A DNA stretch of 64,000 nt, taken from NCBI RefSeq assembly GCF_018130245.1, contig NZ_JAFCKP010000001.1:310001-374000 (forward strand), written 5' to 3'. The stretch is from Bradyrhizobium sp. SZCCT0231 (GTDB lineage: Bacteria > Pseudomonadota > Alphaproteobacteria > Rhizobiales > Xanthobacteraceae). Below the pieces are notes generated by a model. It saw only the letters and a list, made by a program, of their open reading frames with translations. It was not told the DNA's origin and did no database searches. Below are positions 44,386-53,470 of this stretch, one piece after another (the first letter of the stretch is position 1; every line of letters begins with the position of its first letter). Both the position numbers and the translations under genes were made by a program.

Positions 44386-45981
44386 CTATTCCTTCTTGGT
44401 TGCCCAGTGGAACATGACGAGATTGTCGGCGCGCTGCGGCAGGTTGACCTTCTTCGAGACGCCCCAGGCCAGCGCCTGCTGGTGCAGCGGGATATAGGCC
44501 CAGTCCTTGTTGCCGATTTCGTAGGCCTGCTTGATCAGCTGGTTGCGCTTGGCGGTGTCGGCTTCGACCAGCACCTTGTCGGTGATGGCGTCGAACTCCT
44601 TGTTGCAGTAGCCGCCGAGATTGGCTTCGCCCCGCGAGGATTTCGCATCGTTGCGGCAACCCATGATGTCATAGAGCACGTTGTGGGAATCCATCGTGCT
44701 CGGGGTCCAGCCCAGGAGGTAGAACGAGGTCTGGTAGCCGCCCTGCTTCAGCACCTTGGCGAAGTATTGCGCCTTCGGCTGCGCCAGGAGGTTGATCTTG
44801 ACGCCGATGCGGGCGAGCATGCCGACCACGGCCTGGCAAATCGCGGCGTCGTTGACGTAACGATCATTCGGGCAGTCCATCGTGACCTCGAAGCCGTCGG
44901 GGTAGCCGGCTTCGGTCAGGAGCTTCTTGGCACCGTCAGGATCGAATTTCGGCCGCGTGAACTCCTTGGACAGCACGAACAGTTCCGGCGCGATCATCAG
45001 CGCCGAGGGCGTCGACAGCCCGCGCATCACGCGCGTCTTGATCAGCTCGATGTCGATCGCCTTGTAAAAGGCCTCGCGGACGCGAGCGTCCTTGAACGGG
45101 TTCTTGCCCTTGATGTTGGAGTAGAGCAGCTCGTCACGCATCTGGTCGAAGGCGATGAAGATGGTGCGCAGCTCCGGTCCCTTCAGCACCTGGGCATTTG
45201 GGCTGGAATCGACGCGGGAGATGTCCTGGATCGGCACCGGCTCGATGACGTCGACTTCGCCCGAGAGCAGCGCGGCGACGCGGGTGGCGTCGGAAGCGAT
45301 CGGGGTGAAGATGATCTCCTTCAGATTACCTTCGACCTTGCCCCAGTAATTGGGGTTGGCCTTGAACACCGTCTTCACGCCGGGCTGATGACTTTCGATG
45401 ATGAAGGGGCCGGTGCCATTCTCGTGCAGCGAGGCGTAGCTCGGTGTGGTCGCCGCCACCGGCGTCGGATCGACGACGTTATTCTCCTCGGCCCATTTCT
45501 TGTCCATGATGTACCAGACATCCCACGCGTTATGCAGGATGGGATTGGGCGAGGGCAGCACGAAATCGACGGTGTAGTCGTCGACCTTGACGACCTTGAC
45601 GTCCGGCGCAAGGCGGGTCTGCATGTTGGACCCCTTCTTGCGAACGCGGTCGGCCGAGAACACCACGTCGTCGGCGGTGAAGGGGTCGCCATTGTGGAAC
45701 TTCACGCCCTTGCGCAAATGGAAGCGCCAGCGGGTCGGTTCCGGAGTTTCCCAGCTTTCCGCCAGCGCCGGAATGATCTTGAGATCCTTGTCGCGCGCGG
45801 TGAGGCCTTGATAGACGTGGCCGAGATGGGCGTGGGTGGTGCTCTCGTTGAGCGTATAGGGATCGAGCGACTTCAGGTCACCCTGGTTGGCATAACGCAG
45901 CGTCTGGCTCGATGCCGGCGAGACCGCCAACGCAAGCGTAGCGGCGAGCGTCGCCGCAAACAGACTCCGACCGACTGACAT
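44386..45981 (-). CDS. Peptide ABC transporter substrate-binding protein (upstream importer)
   Basis: 531 aa from MSVGRSLFAATLAATLALAV at 45981 (GGAGAGGG upstream), a Sec signal ending in PASSQ. SBP family 5 blocks: KSLDPYTLNESTTHAHLGHV, FHLRKGVKFHNGDPFTADDV, NPNYWGKVEGNLKEIIFTPI, and the closing WAYIPLHQQALAWGVSKKVN. It is the first gene of the minus-strand run SBP-DppB-DppC-DppD-DppF-GGT-DUF1028, and so probably sets the substrate for the enzyme genes that follow. Its sequence differs clearly from the second SBP at 33918-35429. Confidence 0.9.
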   Translation of the reverse strand: MSVGRSLFAATLAATLALAVSPASSQTLRYANQGDLKSLDPYTLNESTTHAHLGHVYQGLTARDKDLKIIPALAESWETPEPTRWRFHLRKGVKFHNGDPFTADDVVFSADRVRKKGSNMQTRLAPDVKVVKVDDYTVDFVLPSPNPILHNAWDVWYIMDKKWAEENNVVDPTPVAATTPSYASLHENGTGPFIIESHQPGVKTVFKANPNYWGKVEGNLKEIIFTPIASDATRVAALLSGEVDVIEPVPIQDISRVDSSPNAQVLKGPELRTIFIAFDQMRDELLYSNIKGKNPFKDARVREAFYKAIDIELIKTRVMRGLSTPSALMIAPELFVLSKEFTRPKFDPDGAKKLLTEAGYPDGFEVTMDCPNDRYVNDAAICQAVVGMLARIGVKINLLAQPKAQYFAKVLKQGGYQTSFYLLGWTPSTMDSHNVLYDIMGCRNDAKSSRGEANLGGYCNKEFDAITDKVLVEADTAKRNQLIKQAYEIGNKDWAYIPLHQQALAWGVSKKVNLPQRADNLVMFHWATKKE

Positions 45982-46285
45982 TCTTGACCCTCTCCACACT
46001 GCCGCGCCGGTGATTTTTGATTGTTCGGCGAGGCTGACTGATCCATGTTGCCCAGAGTTCTTGACCCGTGCAAGCGCCATTCCAGCAAGGAACGCGCCAA
46101 GTTGCGCCGCTGTGCAGCAATGCTGACCGTGTCGCCCGGCATGGAGGACCGCGCCTTTCGACATTGGTTGACCATACCGGCTGATTGCAGGACCGGGCAG
46201 GTCGCGCCGGCATCAGGTCGCTTGCGTTGCGCCACAACTCGCGGCGATACTCCGACAGGCCGCTCGAATCTCATATGGAGGGGAC
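45982..46285. other. Divergent intergenic region between importer and DUF6489 genes
   Basis: 304 bases with no supported gene. It must contain the promoter of the long minus-strand importer operon and that of the plus-strand DUF6489 gene. I see no strong palindrome or repeat. The end carries the ribosome site GGAGGGG before the ATG at 46286. Confidence 0.4.
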
Positions 46286-46543
46286 ATGAAGGTTAACATC
46301 GAAATCGACTGCACCCCCCTCGAGGCCCGCCAGTTCTTCGGTCTGCCCGACGTGGCGCCGATGCAGACGGCGGTGATGGACAAGCTGCAGCAGCAGGTCC
46401 TCAGCAATATCGAGAAAGTCTCGCCGGAATCGCTGATCCAGAGCTGGTTCACCTTCGATCCGAAGATCGCCGAGCGGTTTCAGGACATGTTCGTCACCAT
46501 GGCTGGTCTCGGCAGCCCGCGCAGCAGCGACAAGAAGAAATAG
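46286..46543 (+). CDS. DUF6489 family protein, 85 aa
   Basis: 85 aa; the start MKVNIEIDCTPLEARQFFGL and the helical remainder (AVMDKLQQQVLSNIEKVSPE) match the small DUF6489 family of alphaproteobacteria as I recall it. GGAGGGG precedes the ATG. The stop TAG overlaps the GTG start of the hydrolase gene by one base. Function unknown; the family often stands near lipid-storage or phasin-like genes, and here it opens the lipid/PHA block. Confidence 0.75.
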   Translation: MKVNIEIDCTPLEARQFFGLPDVAPMQTAVMDKLQQQVLSNIEKVSPESLIQSWFTFDPKIAERFQDMFVTMAGLGSPRSSDKKK

Positions 46544-47343
46544 TGCAGTCCGGGCGGGACGGGTCGCAGGATCCAGGCCGGCTTCGTCCGCCGGGTCTCG
46601 GCCTGCTGCTCGCCGAGGCCCGTGGGCTATTAGAGTTGAATGCGAGCCTGCTGCTGTCGCCACTCCTGATGCGCGCGCCGAGGGGGGACGGCCATCCGGT
46701 GTTGGCGCTGCCGGGCTTTCTCGCCAGCGATCTCTCGATGGTGCCGATGCGGCGTTATCTCAGCGAGCTCGGTTATGAGGCACATGCCTGGCGGATGGGC
46801 CGCAATCTCGGCGGGCTCGGGCGGATACGGGATTCGCTGCGCGCCCGTTTGACCGAAATCCATGCCGCCACGGGGCGCAAGGTCAGCCTGGTCGGATGGA
46901 GCCTCGGCGGCGTCTATGCCCGCGATCTCGCGCTTTGGGCACCCGACAAGGTCCGTTACGTCGTCACGCTCGGCAGCCCTTTTGCCAACGACGTGCGGGC
47001 GACCAATGCCACGCGGCTCTACGAGGCGATGTCCGGCGAGAGGGTGGAGGATTTCGCGGAAGCGCGCGAGGCGATTGCCGGCGATCTCCCGGTGCCGACG
47101 ACGTCGATCTATTCACGCGCTGACGGCGTCGTGAACTGGCGGACCTGTCTGCTCCGCCCCTCCGACCGCGCCGAGAATATCGAGGTGCACCTGGCGAGCC
47201 ATATCGGGCTCGGAGTGAACCCGGCGGCGCTGTGGGCCGTGGCGGACCGCCTGGCGCAACCGGAGGGGGAATTTTCGCCATTTGACCGGGCCGGGCCGTT
47301 TGCCATTGCATATGCCCCGCCGGAACAGGCAGTATCGGCCTGA
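46543..47343 (+). CDS. Alpha/beta hydrolase, lipase-like, no. 1
   Basis: 266 aa from a GTG that overlaps the previous stop. The nucleophile elbow VSLVGWSLGGVYARD puts Ser120 in place. PRGDGHPVLALPGFLASD is the oxyanion-loop strand, and a His near SHIGLGVNPAALWAVADRL would complete the triad. A second gene of the same subfamily, at 59695-60465, shares RGDGHPVL.LPG, KGY-like YLSELGYEA, GRKVSLVGWSLGG and LGSPFA.D.R.TNA..., clearly a paralogue. These resemble esterases or lipases and may act on stored lipids; the substrate is unknown. Confidence 0.8.
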   Translation: MQSGRDGSQDPGRLRPPGLGLLLAEARGLLELNASLLLSPLLMRAPRGDGHPVLALPGFLASDLSMVPMRRYLSELGYEAHAWRMGRNLGGLGRIRDSLRARLTEIHAATGRKVSLVGWSLGGVYARDLALWAPDKVRYVVTLGSPFANDVRATNATRLYEAMSGERVEDFAEAREAIAGDLPVPTTSIYSRADGVVNWRTCLLRPSDRAENIEVHLASHIGLGVNPAALWAVADRLAQPEGEFSPFDRAGPFAIAYAPPEQAVSA

Positions 47344-47388
47344 CGAGAAGCGCCGCCAAGGCGCCCGTCGAATATTCGGGAGGGAACC

Positions 47389-48939
47389 ATGGCTGACGGG
47401 AAGAAGCTGTCGTCGCTGGACGCGTCGTTTCTCTATCTGGAAACGCCTGAGATGCCGATGCATGTCGGCAGCATGGCGATCTTCCGCCTGCCCGACGATT
47501 ACAAGGGCGACTTCTTCGAAGACTTCAAGGCGATGATCGTCTCGCGCCTGCACATCGCGCCGATCCTGAAGGCGCGGCTGGAGAAGGCGCCGCTCGACAT
47601 CGACCACCCCTCCTGGGTCGAGGACGACCAGTTCGACATCGACCGTCACATCTTCCGTGCCAGCCTGCCGCAGCCACGCGACCGCGCCACGCTCGAGCGC
47701 ATCGTCGGCTGGATGCACGCCAAGCTGTTGAACCGCGCCCGCCCGCTCTGGGAGTTCTACGTGTTCGAGGGCATGAAGGACAACGAGGTCGGGCTCTATT
47801 CCAAGATGCACCACGCTGCGATCGATGGCGGCGCCGGCGCAGCACTGACCAACATGATCTACGACATCTCGCCGATCCCACGGAAGGTCGAGCCGCCGAC
47901 CGGTGGAACCAAGCCCGGACAGGAGCCGCGCGACATCGCCGCGAACCTGCTCGATTCCTATCAGCAGCTGTTCAGCCAGCCGCTCGATGCTTCCCAGGCG
48001 GCGAAGAACCTGCAACTGCCGCGCACCGGCAAGAGCGACATCGGCTCGATCCTGTTCGACAACGCGATGTACCAGATCGAGAGCGCCGTTCGTTTTGCCG
48101 GCAACATCCCGACCGTGCTCAAGAGCGTCTCTGACGTGCTCGGCAAGATCGCCGATCCCAGATCGCGCGAGAGCCTTGCCAGCATGGTGTCGCCGCCGAC
48201 CATGCTGAACAAGACGATCTCGTCGGAGCGCAGCTTTGCCGGCGTGTCGATCTCGCTGTCGCGGGCGAAGGCGCTGGCCAAGCAGGCCGGCGGCAAGCTC
48301 AACGACGTCGTGCTGGCGCTCGCCTCCGGCGTCGTCCGCCGCTACCTCCTGCAATATGGCACGCTGCCGGCCAAATCCCTGACCGCGGCCGTGCCGATCT
48401 CGCTGCGCGAGGAAGGCAACACGGAGGCCAACAACCAGGTGTTCGGCATGATCTGCTCGATCGCGACCAACATCGCTGATCCCAAGGCGCGGCTGGAGGC
48501 GATCATCGCGCAATCGACCAAGTCCAAGGAGATGTCGCATCCCTTGCGCGCCTTGATGCCGCAGGTCTCCAACATCTCGATGCTGGGCGCACCGATCATG
48601 GTGCAGATCCTGGCGCTGCTCTACAGCCGCTCCAATCTGTCGGACGTGCTGCCGCCGGCCGCCAACATCACGGTGTCCAACGTGCCCGGGCCGCGGCAGA
48701 CGCTCTATGCCGCCGGCGCCGAGCTGTTGCACATCTTCCCGGTGTCGATCGCGACGCACGGGCAGGCGCTCAACATCACCGTGCAGAGCTATCGCGACCA
48801 GCTCGACTTCGGCTTCATCGTCGGCGCCAACATCATTCCGCATGTGCAGGTGATGTGCGACATGCTGCCGGAGGAGTTCTCCGCGCTGGAGGCGGCCTAT
48901 GCGCCGCCGGCAGCCGACATCAAGGGCGCTGCTGAGTAG
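47389..48939 (+). CDS. Wax ester synthase/diacylglycerol acyltransferase (WS/DGAT)
   Basis: 516 aa. The condensing motif HHAAIDGG lies at residues 141-148, the HHxxxDG active site shared with WS/DGAT enzymes; LSSLDASFLYLETPEMPMHV is the family N-terminus, and PPAANITVSNVPGPRQTLYA the late NVPGP block. The enzyme esterifies fatty alcohols or diacylglycerol with acyl-CoA at the membrane to make wax or triacylglycerol. The gene begins 46 bases after the hydrolase and is followed by an epoxide-hydrolase gene after 10 bases, so the three are probably one unit. Confidence 0.9.
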   Translation: MADGKKLSSLDASFLYLETPEMPMHVGSMAIFRLPDDYKGDFFEDFKAMIVSRLHIAPILKARLEKAPLDIDHPSWVEDDQFDIDRHIFRASLPQPRDRATLERIVGWMHAKLLNRARPLWEFYVFEGMKDNEVGLYSKMHHAAIDGGAGAALTNMIYDISPIPRKVEPPTGGTKPGQEPRDIAANLLDSYQQLFSQPLDASQAAKNLQLPRTGKSDIGSILFDNAMYQIESAVRFAGNIPTVLKSVSDVLGKIADPRSRESLASMVSPPTMLNKTISSERSFAGVSISLSRAKALAKQAGGKLNDVVLALASGVVRRYLLQYGTLPAKSLTAAVPISLREEGNTEANNQVFGMICSIATNIADPKARLEAIIAQSTKSKEMSHPLRALMPQVSNISMLGAPIMVQILALLYSRSNLSDVLPPAANITVSNVPGPRQTLYAAGAELLHIFPVSIATHGQALNITVQSYRDQLDFGFIVGANIIPHVQVMCDMLPEEFSALEAAYAPPAADIKGAAE

Positions 48940-48949
48940 GAAGTTCGCC

Positions 48950-49945
48950 ATGATTGACATGCCGCCGCTCAAGTTCGCGATGACGAATGGAATCCGCATG
49001 GGCTATTACGAGGCTGGCCCGGCCGATGACAAGCCGCCGGTCGTGCTGTGCCACGGCTGGCCCGAGCTCGCCTTCTCCTGGCGCCACCAGATCAAGGCGT
49101 TGAGCGAGGCCGGCATCCGTGTGATCGCGCCGGACCAGCGCGGCTACGGTGCGACCGACCGGCCCGAGCCGGTCGAGGCCTACGACATCGAGCACCTGAC
49201 CGGCGATCTCGTCGGACTGCTCGATCATCTGCAGATCGACAAGGCGATCTTCGTCGGTCACGATTGGGGCGGCTTCATCGTCTGGCAGATGCCGTTGCGG
49301 CACATCGACCGGGTCGCTGGCGTGGTCGGCATCAACACGCCACATACCAACCGGGCCTGGGCCGATCCGATCGAACTGTTGCGCGCACGCTTCGGCGACA
49401 AGATGTACATCGTGCAGTTCCAGGATCCCGCGCGCGAGCCCGACAGGATATTCGGTAGCCGCGTCGAACAAACCTTCGATGCGTTCATGCGCAAGCCGGT
49501 GCCGCGCCCGGCCGACGCGCCGCCGGAGGAGGTGGTTGCCGGTGTCGGCGCTTCGCCGCGGCTCAATCTGGCATTTCCGCAGATGATTGCCGGCTATGAC
49601 GCGAAGCACGATCCGCGTACGCCGATCCTGTCGCCGGAAGAGAGGAAAGTCTTCGTCGATGCCTTCACCAGAACCGGCTTCACCGGCGGCATCAACTGGT
49701 ACCGCAACATGTCGCGCAACTGGGCGCGTGCCGAAGGGCTCGATCATACGGTCCGCGTGCCGTCGCTGATGATCATGGCCGAGAATGACGCTGTGTTGCC
49801 GCCATCCTCCGCTGATGGCATGGACAAGCTGATTCCCGATCTCGAGAAATATCTCGTCAAGGACAGCGGCCATTGGACGCAGCAGGAGAAGCCGGAAGAG
49901 GTCAGCGCCAAGCTGATCGAATGGCGTAGAAGGCGGTTTGGCTAG
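48950..49945 (+). CDS. Alpha/beta hydrolase, epoxide-hydrolase type
   Basis: 331 aa from the ATG at 48950 (AGGAAG upstream). HGWPELAFSWRHQI is the oxyanion HGxP motif, VGHDWGG has the Asp nucleophile at about residue 105, a Tyr-containing cap follows (GGINWYRNMSRNW), and KDSGHWTQQE supplies the His. Asp as nucleophile with HGWP marks epoxide hydrolases or haloalkane dehalogenases; the two cap tyrosines favour the former. It lies behind WS/DGAT and in front of the CYP102-type monooxygenase, so epoxides formed from unsaturated lipids are a possible substrate (inference). Confidence 0.85.
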   Translation: MIDMPPLKFAMTNGIRMGYYEAGPADDKPPVVLCHGWPELAFSWRHQIKALSEAGIRVIAPDQRGYGATDRPEPVEAYDIEHLTGDLVGLLDHLQIDKAIFVGHDWGGFIVWQMPLRHIDRVAGVVGINTPHTNRAWADPIELLRARFGDKMYIVQFQDPAREPDRIFGSRVEQTFDAFMRKPVPRPADAPPEEVVAGVGASPRLNLAFPQMIAGYDAKHDPRTPILSPEERKVFVDAFTRTGFTGGINWYRNMSRNWARAEGLDHTVRVPSLMIMAENDAVLPPSSADGMDKLIPDLEKYLVKDSGHWTQQEKPEEVSAKLIEWRRRRFG

Positions 49946-50070
49946 CTCGTCATTGCGAGCGACTTGTCCGCCGTAGCTCGAAGAGCGAAGGTCGGAAGCG
50001 AAGCAATCCAGGAATGTGTCCGCGGAGACGCTCCGGATTGCTTCGTCGCAAGGCTCCTCGCAATGACGAG
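49946..50070. repeat. Rhizobial intergenic repeat (ctcgtcattgcgag / ctcgcaatgacgag)
   Basis: Perfect 14-base arms at 49946-49959 and 50057-50070. Inner arms gcgaagcaatcc (near 50000) and ggattgcttcg (near 50036) give a second stem. This is one of the commonest intergenic repeats of Bradyrhizobium. It lies directly upstream of the P450-reductase gene. Confidence 0.85.
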
Positions 50071-50101
50071 GTGACTGTCGAGGCAGGGGGAAGCGCATTT
50101 A

Positions 50102-53100
50102 ATGACGTCATCCAAGAACCGTCTGGACCCGATCCCGCATCCGCCGACCAAGCCGGTGGTCGGCAACATGCTGTCGCTGGACCCGGCCGCGCCCGTGCAG
50201 CACCTGACGCGGCTCGCCAAGGAGCTCGGTCCGATCTTCTGGCTCGACATGATGGGCTCGCCGATCGTCGTCGTCTCCGGCCACGATCTGGTCGACGAGC
50301 TCTCCGACGAGAAGCGCTTCGACAAGACGGTGCGCGGCGCGCTACGGCGCGTGCGTGCGGTCGGCGGCGACGGCCTTTTCACCGCCGACACCCGTGAGCC
50401 GAACTGGAGCAAGGCGCACAACATCCTGCTCCAGCCCTTCGGCAACCGCGCCATGCAGTCCTATCACGGAAGCATGGTCGATATCGCCGAGCAGCTCGTC
50501 CAGAAATGGGAGCGGCTCAACGCCGACGACGAGATCGATGTCGTTCACGACATGACCGCGCTGACGCTTGATACGATCGGCCTGTGCGGCTTCGACTACC
50601 GCTTCAATTCGTTCTACCGGCGCGACTATCACCCCTTCGTCGAGTCGCTGGTGCGCTCGCTCGAAACCATCATGATGACGCGCGGCCTGCCGTTCGAGCA
50701 GCTCTGGATGCAGAAGCGGCGCAAGACGCTCGCTGAAGACGTCGCCTTCATGAACAAGATGGTCGACGAGATCATCGCCGAGCGCCGCAAGAGCGCGGAG
50801 GGGATCGACGACAAGAGGGACATGCTCGCCGCGATGATGACCGGCGTCGATCGCGTGACCGGCGAGCAACTCGACGACGTCAACATTCGCTACCAGATCA
50901 ACACGTTCCTGATCGCGGGGCACGAGACCACCAGCGGCCTGTTGTCCTATACGCTCTATGCGCTGCTCAAGCATCCGGACGTTCTCAAGAAGGCCTATGA
51001 CGAGGTCGATCGCGTCTTCGGCCCCGACGTCAACGCGAAGCCGACCTACCAGCAGGTGACGCAGCTCACCTACATCACCCAGATCCTGAAAGAGGCGTTG
51101 CGGCTGTGGCCGCCGGCGCCGGCTTACGGCATCACGCCGCTGAACGACGAGACCATTGGCGGCGGCAAGTACAAGCTCAGGAAGGGCACGTTCGTCACCA
51201 TCCTGGTGACGGCGCTGCATCGCGATCCCAGCGTGTGGGGTCCCAATCCCGACGCCTTCGATCCCGAGAATTTCAGCCGCGAGGCGGAAGCAAAACGGCC
51301 GATCAATGCCTGGAAGCCGTTCGGCAACGGCCAGCGCGCCTGCATCGGGCGTGGCTTCGCCATGCACGAGGCCGCGCTCGCGCTCGGCATGATCCTGCAG
51401 CGCTTCAAGCTGATCGACCACCAGCGCTATCAGATGCACCTGAAGGAGACGCTGACGATCAAGCCGGAAGGCTTCAAGATCAAGGTGCGTCCGCGTGCCG
51501 ATCGCGAGCGCGGCGCCTATGGCGGGCCCGTTGCGGCTGCGACCACGGCGCCGAAGGCGCAGCGCCAGCCCACCACCCGGCCCGGCCACAATACGCCGAT
51601 GCTGGTGCTCTACGGCTCCAATCTCGGCACCGCCGAGGAGCTCGCAACGCGCATGGCCGACCTTGCGGAGATCAACGGCTTTGCCGTGCAGCTCGGCCCG
51701 CTCGACGACTATGTCGGCAAGCTGCCGCAGCAGGGCGGCGTGCTGATCATTTGCGCCTCCTACAACGGCGCGCCGCCCGACAATGCGACGCAGTTCGTCA
51801 AATGGCTCGGTGACGACCTGCCGAAGGACGCCTTCGCCGGCGTGCGCTACGCCGTGTTCGGCTGCGGCAACAGCGACTGGGCCGCGACCTATCAGTCGGT
51901 GCCGCGCTTCATCGACGAGCAATTGTCCAAGCATGGTGCGCGCGCGGTCTATCCGCGCGGCGAGGGCGATGCGCGCAGCGATCTCGACGGCCAGTTCCAG
52001 AAATGGTTCCCGGCGGCGGCCCAGGTTGCCACCAAGGAATTCGGCATCGACTGGAATTTCACCCGCACGGCGGAGGACGATCCGCTCTATGCCATCCAGC
52101 CGGTGGCGGTGACCGCCGTCAACACCATCGTCGCCCAGGGCGGCGCGGTGGCGATGAAGGTGCTGGCCAACGACGAGCTCCAGAACAAGAGCGGCCCCAA
52201 TCCGTCGGAGCGTTCGACGCGCCACATCGAGGTGCAGCTGCCGTCCAACATCACCTACCGCGTTGGCGATCATTTGAGCGTCGTCCCGCGCAACGATCCG
52301 ACGCTGGTGGATTCCGTTGCCCGCCGCTTCGGCTTCCTGCCGGCCGACCAGATCAGGTTGCAGGTCGCCGAAGGCCGCCGCGCGCAATTGCCGGTCGGCG
52401 AGGCCGTGTCTGTCGGCCGTCTGCTCAGCGAGTTCGTCGAGCTGCAGCAGGTGGCGACCCGCAAGCAGATCCAGGTCATGGCCGAGCACACCCGCTGCCC
52501 GGTCACCAAGCCGAAGCTGCTGGGCTTCGTCGGCGAGGAATCCGAGCCCCTCGAGCGCTACCGCAGCGAGATCCTGGCCGGGCGCAAATCGGTATTCGAC
52601 CTGCTGCTCGAATACCCCGCCTGTGAGTTGCCGTTCCACGTCTATCTGGAGATGCTCTCGCTGCTGGCGCCGCGCTACTACTCGATCTCGTCCTCGCCGT
52701 CGGTCGACCCGGCGCGATGCAGCGTCACGGTCGGCGTGGTCGAAGGTCCAGCCGCCTCGGGGCGCGGTCTCTACAAAGGCATCTGCTCGAACTATCTCGC
52801 CAACCGGCGCACGGGCGATACGATCTACGCGACCGTGCGCGAGACCAAGGCCGGCTTCCGCCTGCCCGATGATCCGTCCGTGCCGATCATCATGATCGGC
52901 CCCGGCACGGGGCTTGCGCCATTCCGCGGCTTCCTCCAGGAGCGCGCGGCGCGCAAGGCGAAAGGAGCCACGCTCGGTCCGGCCATGCTGTTCTTCGGCT
53001 GTCGCCATCCCGATCAGGATTTTCTTTACGCGAATGAGCTGAAAGCGCTGGCGGCGGGCGGTATCACCGAGCTTTTCACCGCGTTCTCGCGCGCCGACGG

Positions 53101-53341
53101 ACCCAAGACCTATGTGCAGCATGTGCTCGCCGCGCAGAAGGACAAGCTTTGGCCGCTGATCGAACAGGGCGCCATCATCTATGTCTGCGGCGATGGCGGG
53201 AAAATGGAGCCCGACGTGAAGGCGGCGCTGGTTGCGATCCATCGCGAGAAGAGTGGCAGCGATGCTGCCGCCGGTGCCCGGTGGATCGAGGAGATGGGGA
53301 CGAAGAACCGGTACGTGCTCGACGTCTGGGCGGGCGGTTAG
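50102..53341 (+). CDS. Self-sufficient cytochrome P450/NADPH reductase fusion, CYP102 type
   Basis: 1079 aa. The P450 part (about 1-465) has I-helix FLIAGHETTSGLL, K-helix EALRLWP and haem loop FGNGQRACIGRGFA with Cys414. The reductase part holds an FMN flavodoxin domain (VLYGSNLGTAEELATRMADL), an FAD domain (RYYSISSSP) and an NADPH domain (IGPGTGLAPFRGFLQERAAR, YVCGDGGKMEPDVK). This layout matches P450 BM3 (CYP102A1), a fatty-acid hydroxylase needing only NADPH and oxygen. GGDGLFTAD keeps BM3's Phe87 equivalent. The residues that anchor the fatty-acid carboxylate in BM3 (Arg47, Tyr51) are Ser53 and Val57 here, so the substrate may differ. It sits in a lipid-gene neighbourhood. Confidence 0.95.
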   Translation: MTSSKNRLDPIPHPPTKPVVGNMLSLDPAAPVQHLTRLAKELGPIFWLDMMGSPIVVVSGHDLVDELSDEKRFDKTVRGALRRVRAVGGDGLFTADTREPNWSKAHNILLQPFGNRAMQSYHGSMVDIAEQLVQKWERLNADDEIDVVHDMTALTLDTIGLCGFDYRFNSFYRRDYHPFVESLVRSLETIMMTRGLPFEQLWMQKRRKTLAEDVAFMNKMVDEIIAERRKSAEGIDDKRDMLAAMMTGVDRVTGEQLDDVNIRYQINTFLIAGHETTSGLLSYTLYALLKHPDVLKKAYDEVDRVFGPDVNAKPTYQQVTQLTYITQILKEALRLWPPAPAYGITPLNDETIGGGKYKLRKGTFVTILVTALHRDPSVWGPNPDAFDPENFSREAEAKRPINAWKPFGNGQRACIGRGFAMHEAALALGMILQRFKLIDHQRYQMHLKETLTIKPEGFKIKVRPRADRERGAYGGPVAAATTAPKAQRQPTTRPGHNTPMLVLYGSNLGTAEELATRMADLAEINGFAVQLGPLDDYVGKLPQQGGVLIICASYNGAPPDNATQFVKWLGDDLPKDAFAGVRYAVFGCGNSDWAATYQSVPRFIDEQLSKHGARAVYPRGEGDARSDLDGQFQKWFPAAAQVATKEFGIDWNFTRTAEDDPLYAIQPVAVTAVNTIVAQGGAVAMKVLANDELQNKSGPNPSERSTRHIEVQLPSNITYRVGDHLSVVPRNDPTLVDSVARRFGFLPADQIRLQVAEGRRAQLPVGEAVSVGRLLSEFVELQQVATRKQIQVMAEHTRCPVTKPKLLGFVGEESEPLERYRSEILAGRKSVFDLLLEYPACELPFHVYLEMLSLLAPRYYSISSSPSVDPARCSVTVGVVEGPAASGRGLYKGICSNYLANRRTGDTIYATVRETKAGFRLPDDPSVPIIMIGPGTGLAPFRGFLQERAARKAKGATLGPAMLFFGCRHPDQDFLYANELKALAAGGITELFTAFSRADGPKTYVQHVLAAQKDKLWPLIEQGAIIYVCGDGGKMEPDVKAALVAIHREKSGSDAAAGARWIEEMGTKNRYVLDVWAGG

Positions 53342-53356
53342 CCCAAGGCGCGCTCC

Positions 53357-53445
53357 CGTAGCCCGGATGGAGCGAAGCGAAATCCGGGGCGGTCTTTCCG
53401 CATGAGAGAGTTTCCCGGATTGCGCTGCACTCCATCCGGGCTACG
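53357..53445. repeat. Intergenic repeat (cgtagcccggatgg / ccatccgggctacg)
   Basis: Perfect 14-base arms at 53357-53370 and 53432-53445 with a partly complementary interior (aatccgggg / cccggatt). It is a familiar repeat of many proteobacterial genomes and lies between the P450 fusion and the next gene. Confidence 0.85.
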
Positions 53446-53470
53446 AAGTAAATCGTGCTAAAGCTCGCCC

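Noticed and set aside
50342-53242. 966-codon minus-strand open frame over the P450 fusion
   Set aside because: Long antisense frames are expected opposite GC-rich genes. The plus strand encodes an unmistakable CYP102-type enzyme and the antisense translation has no domain signature.
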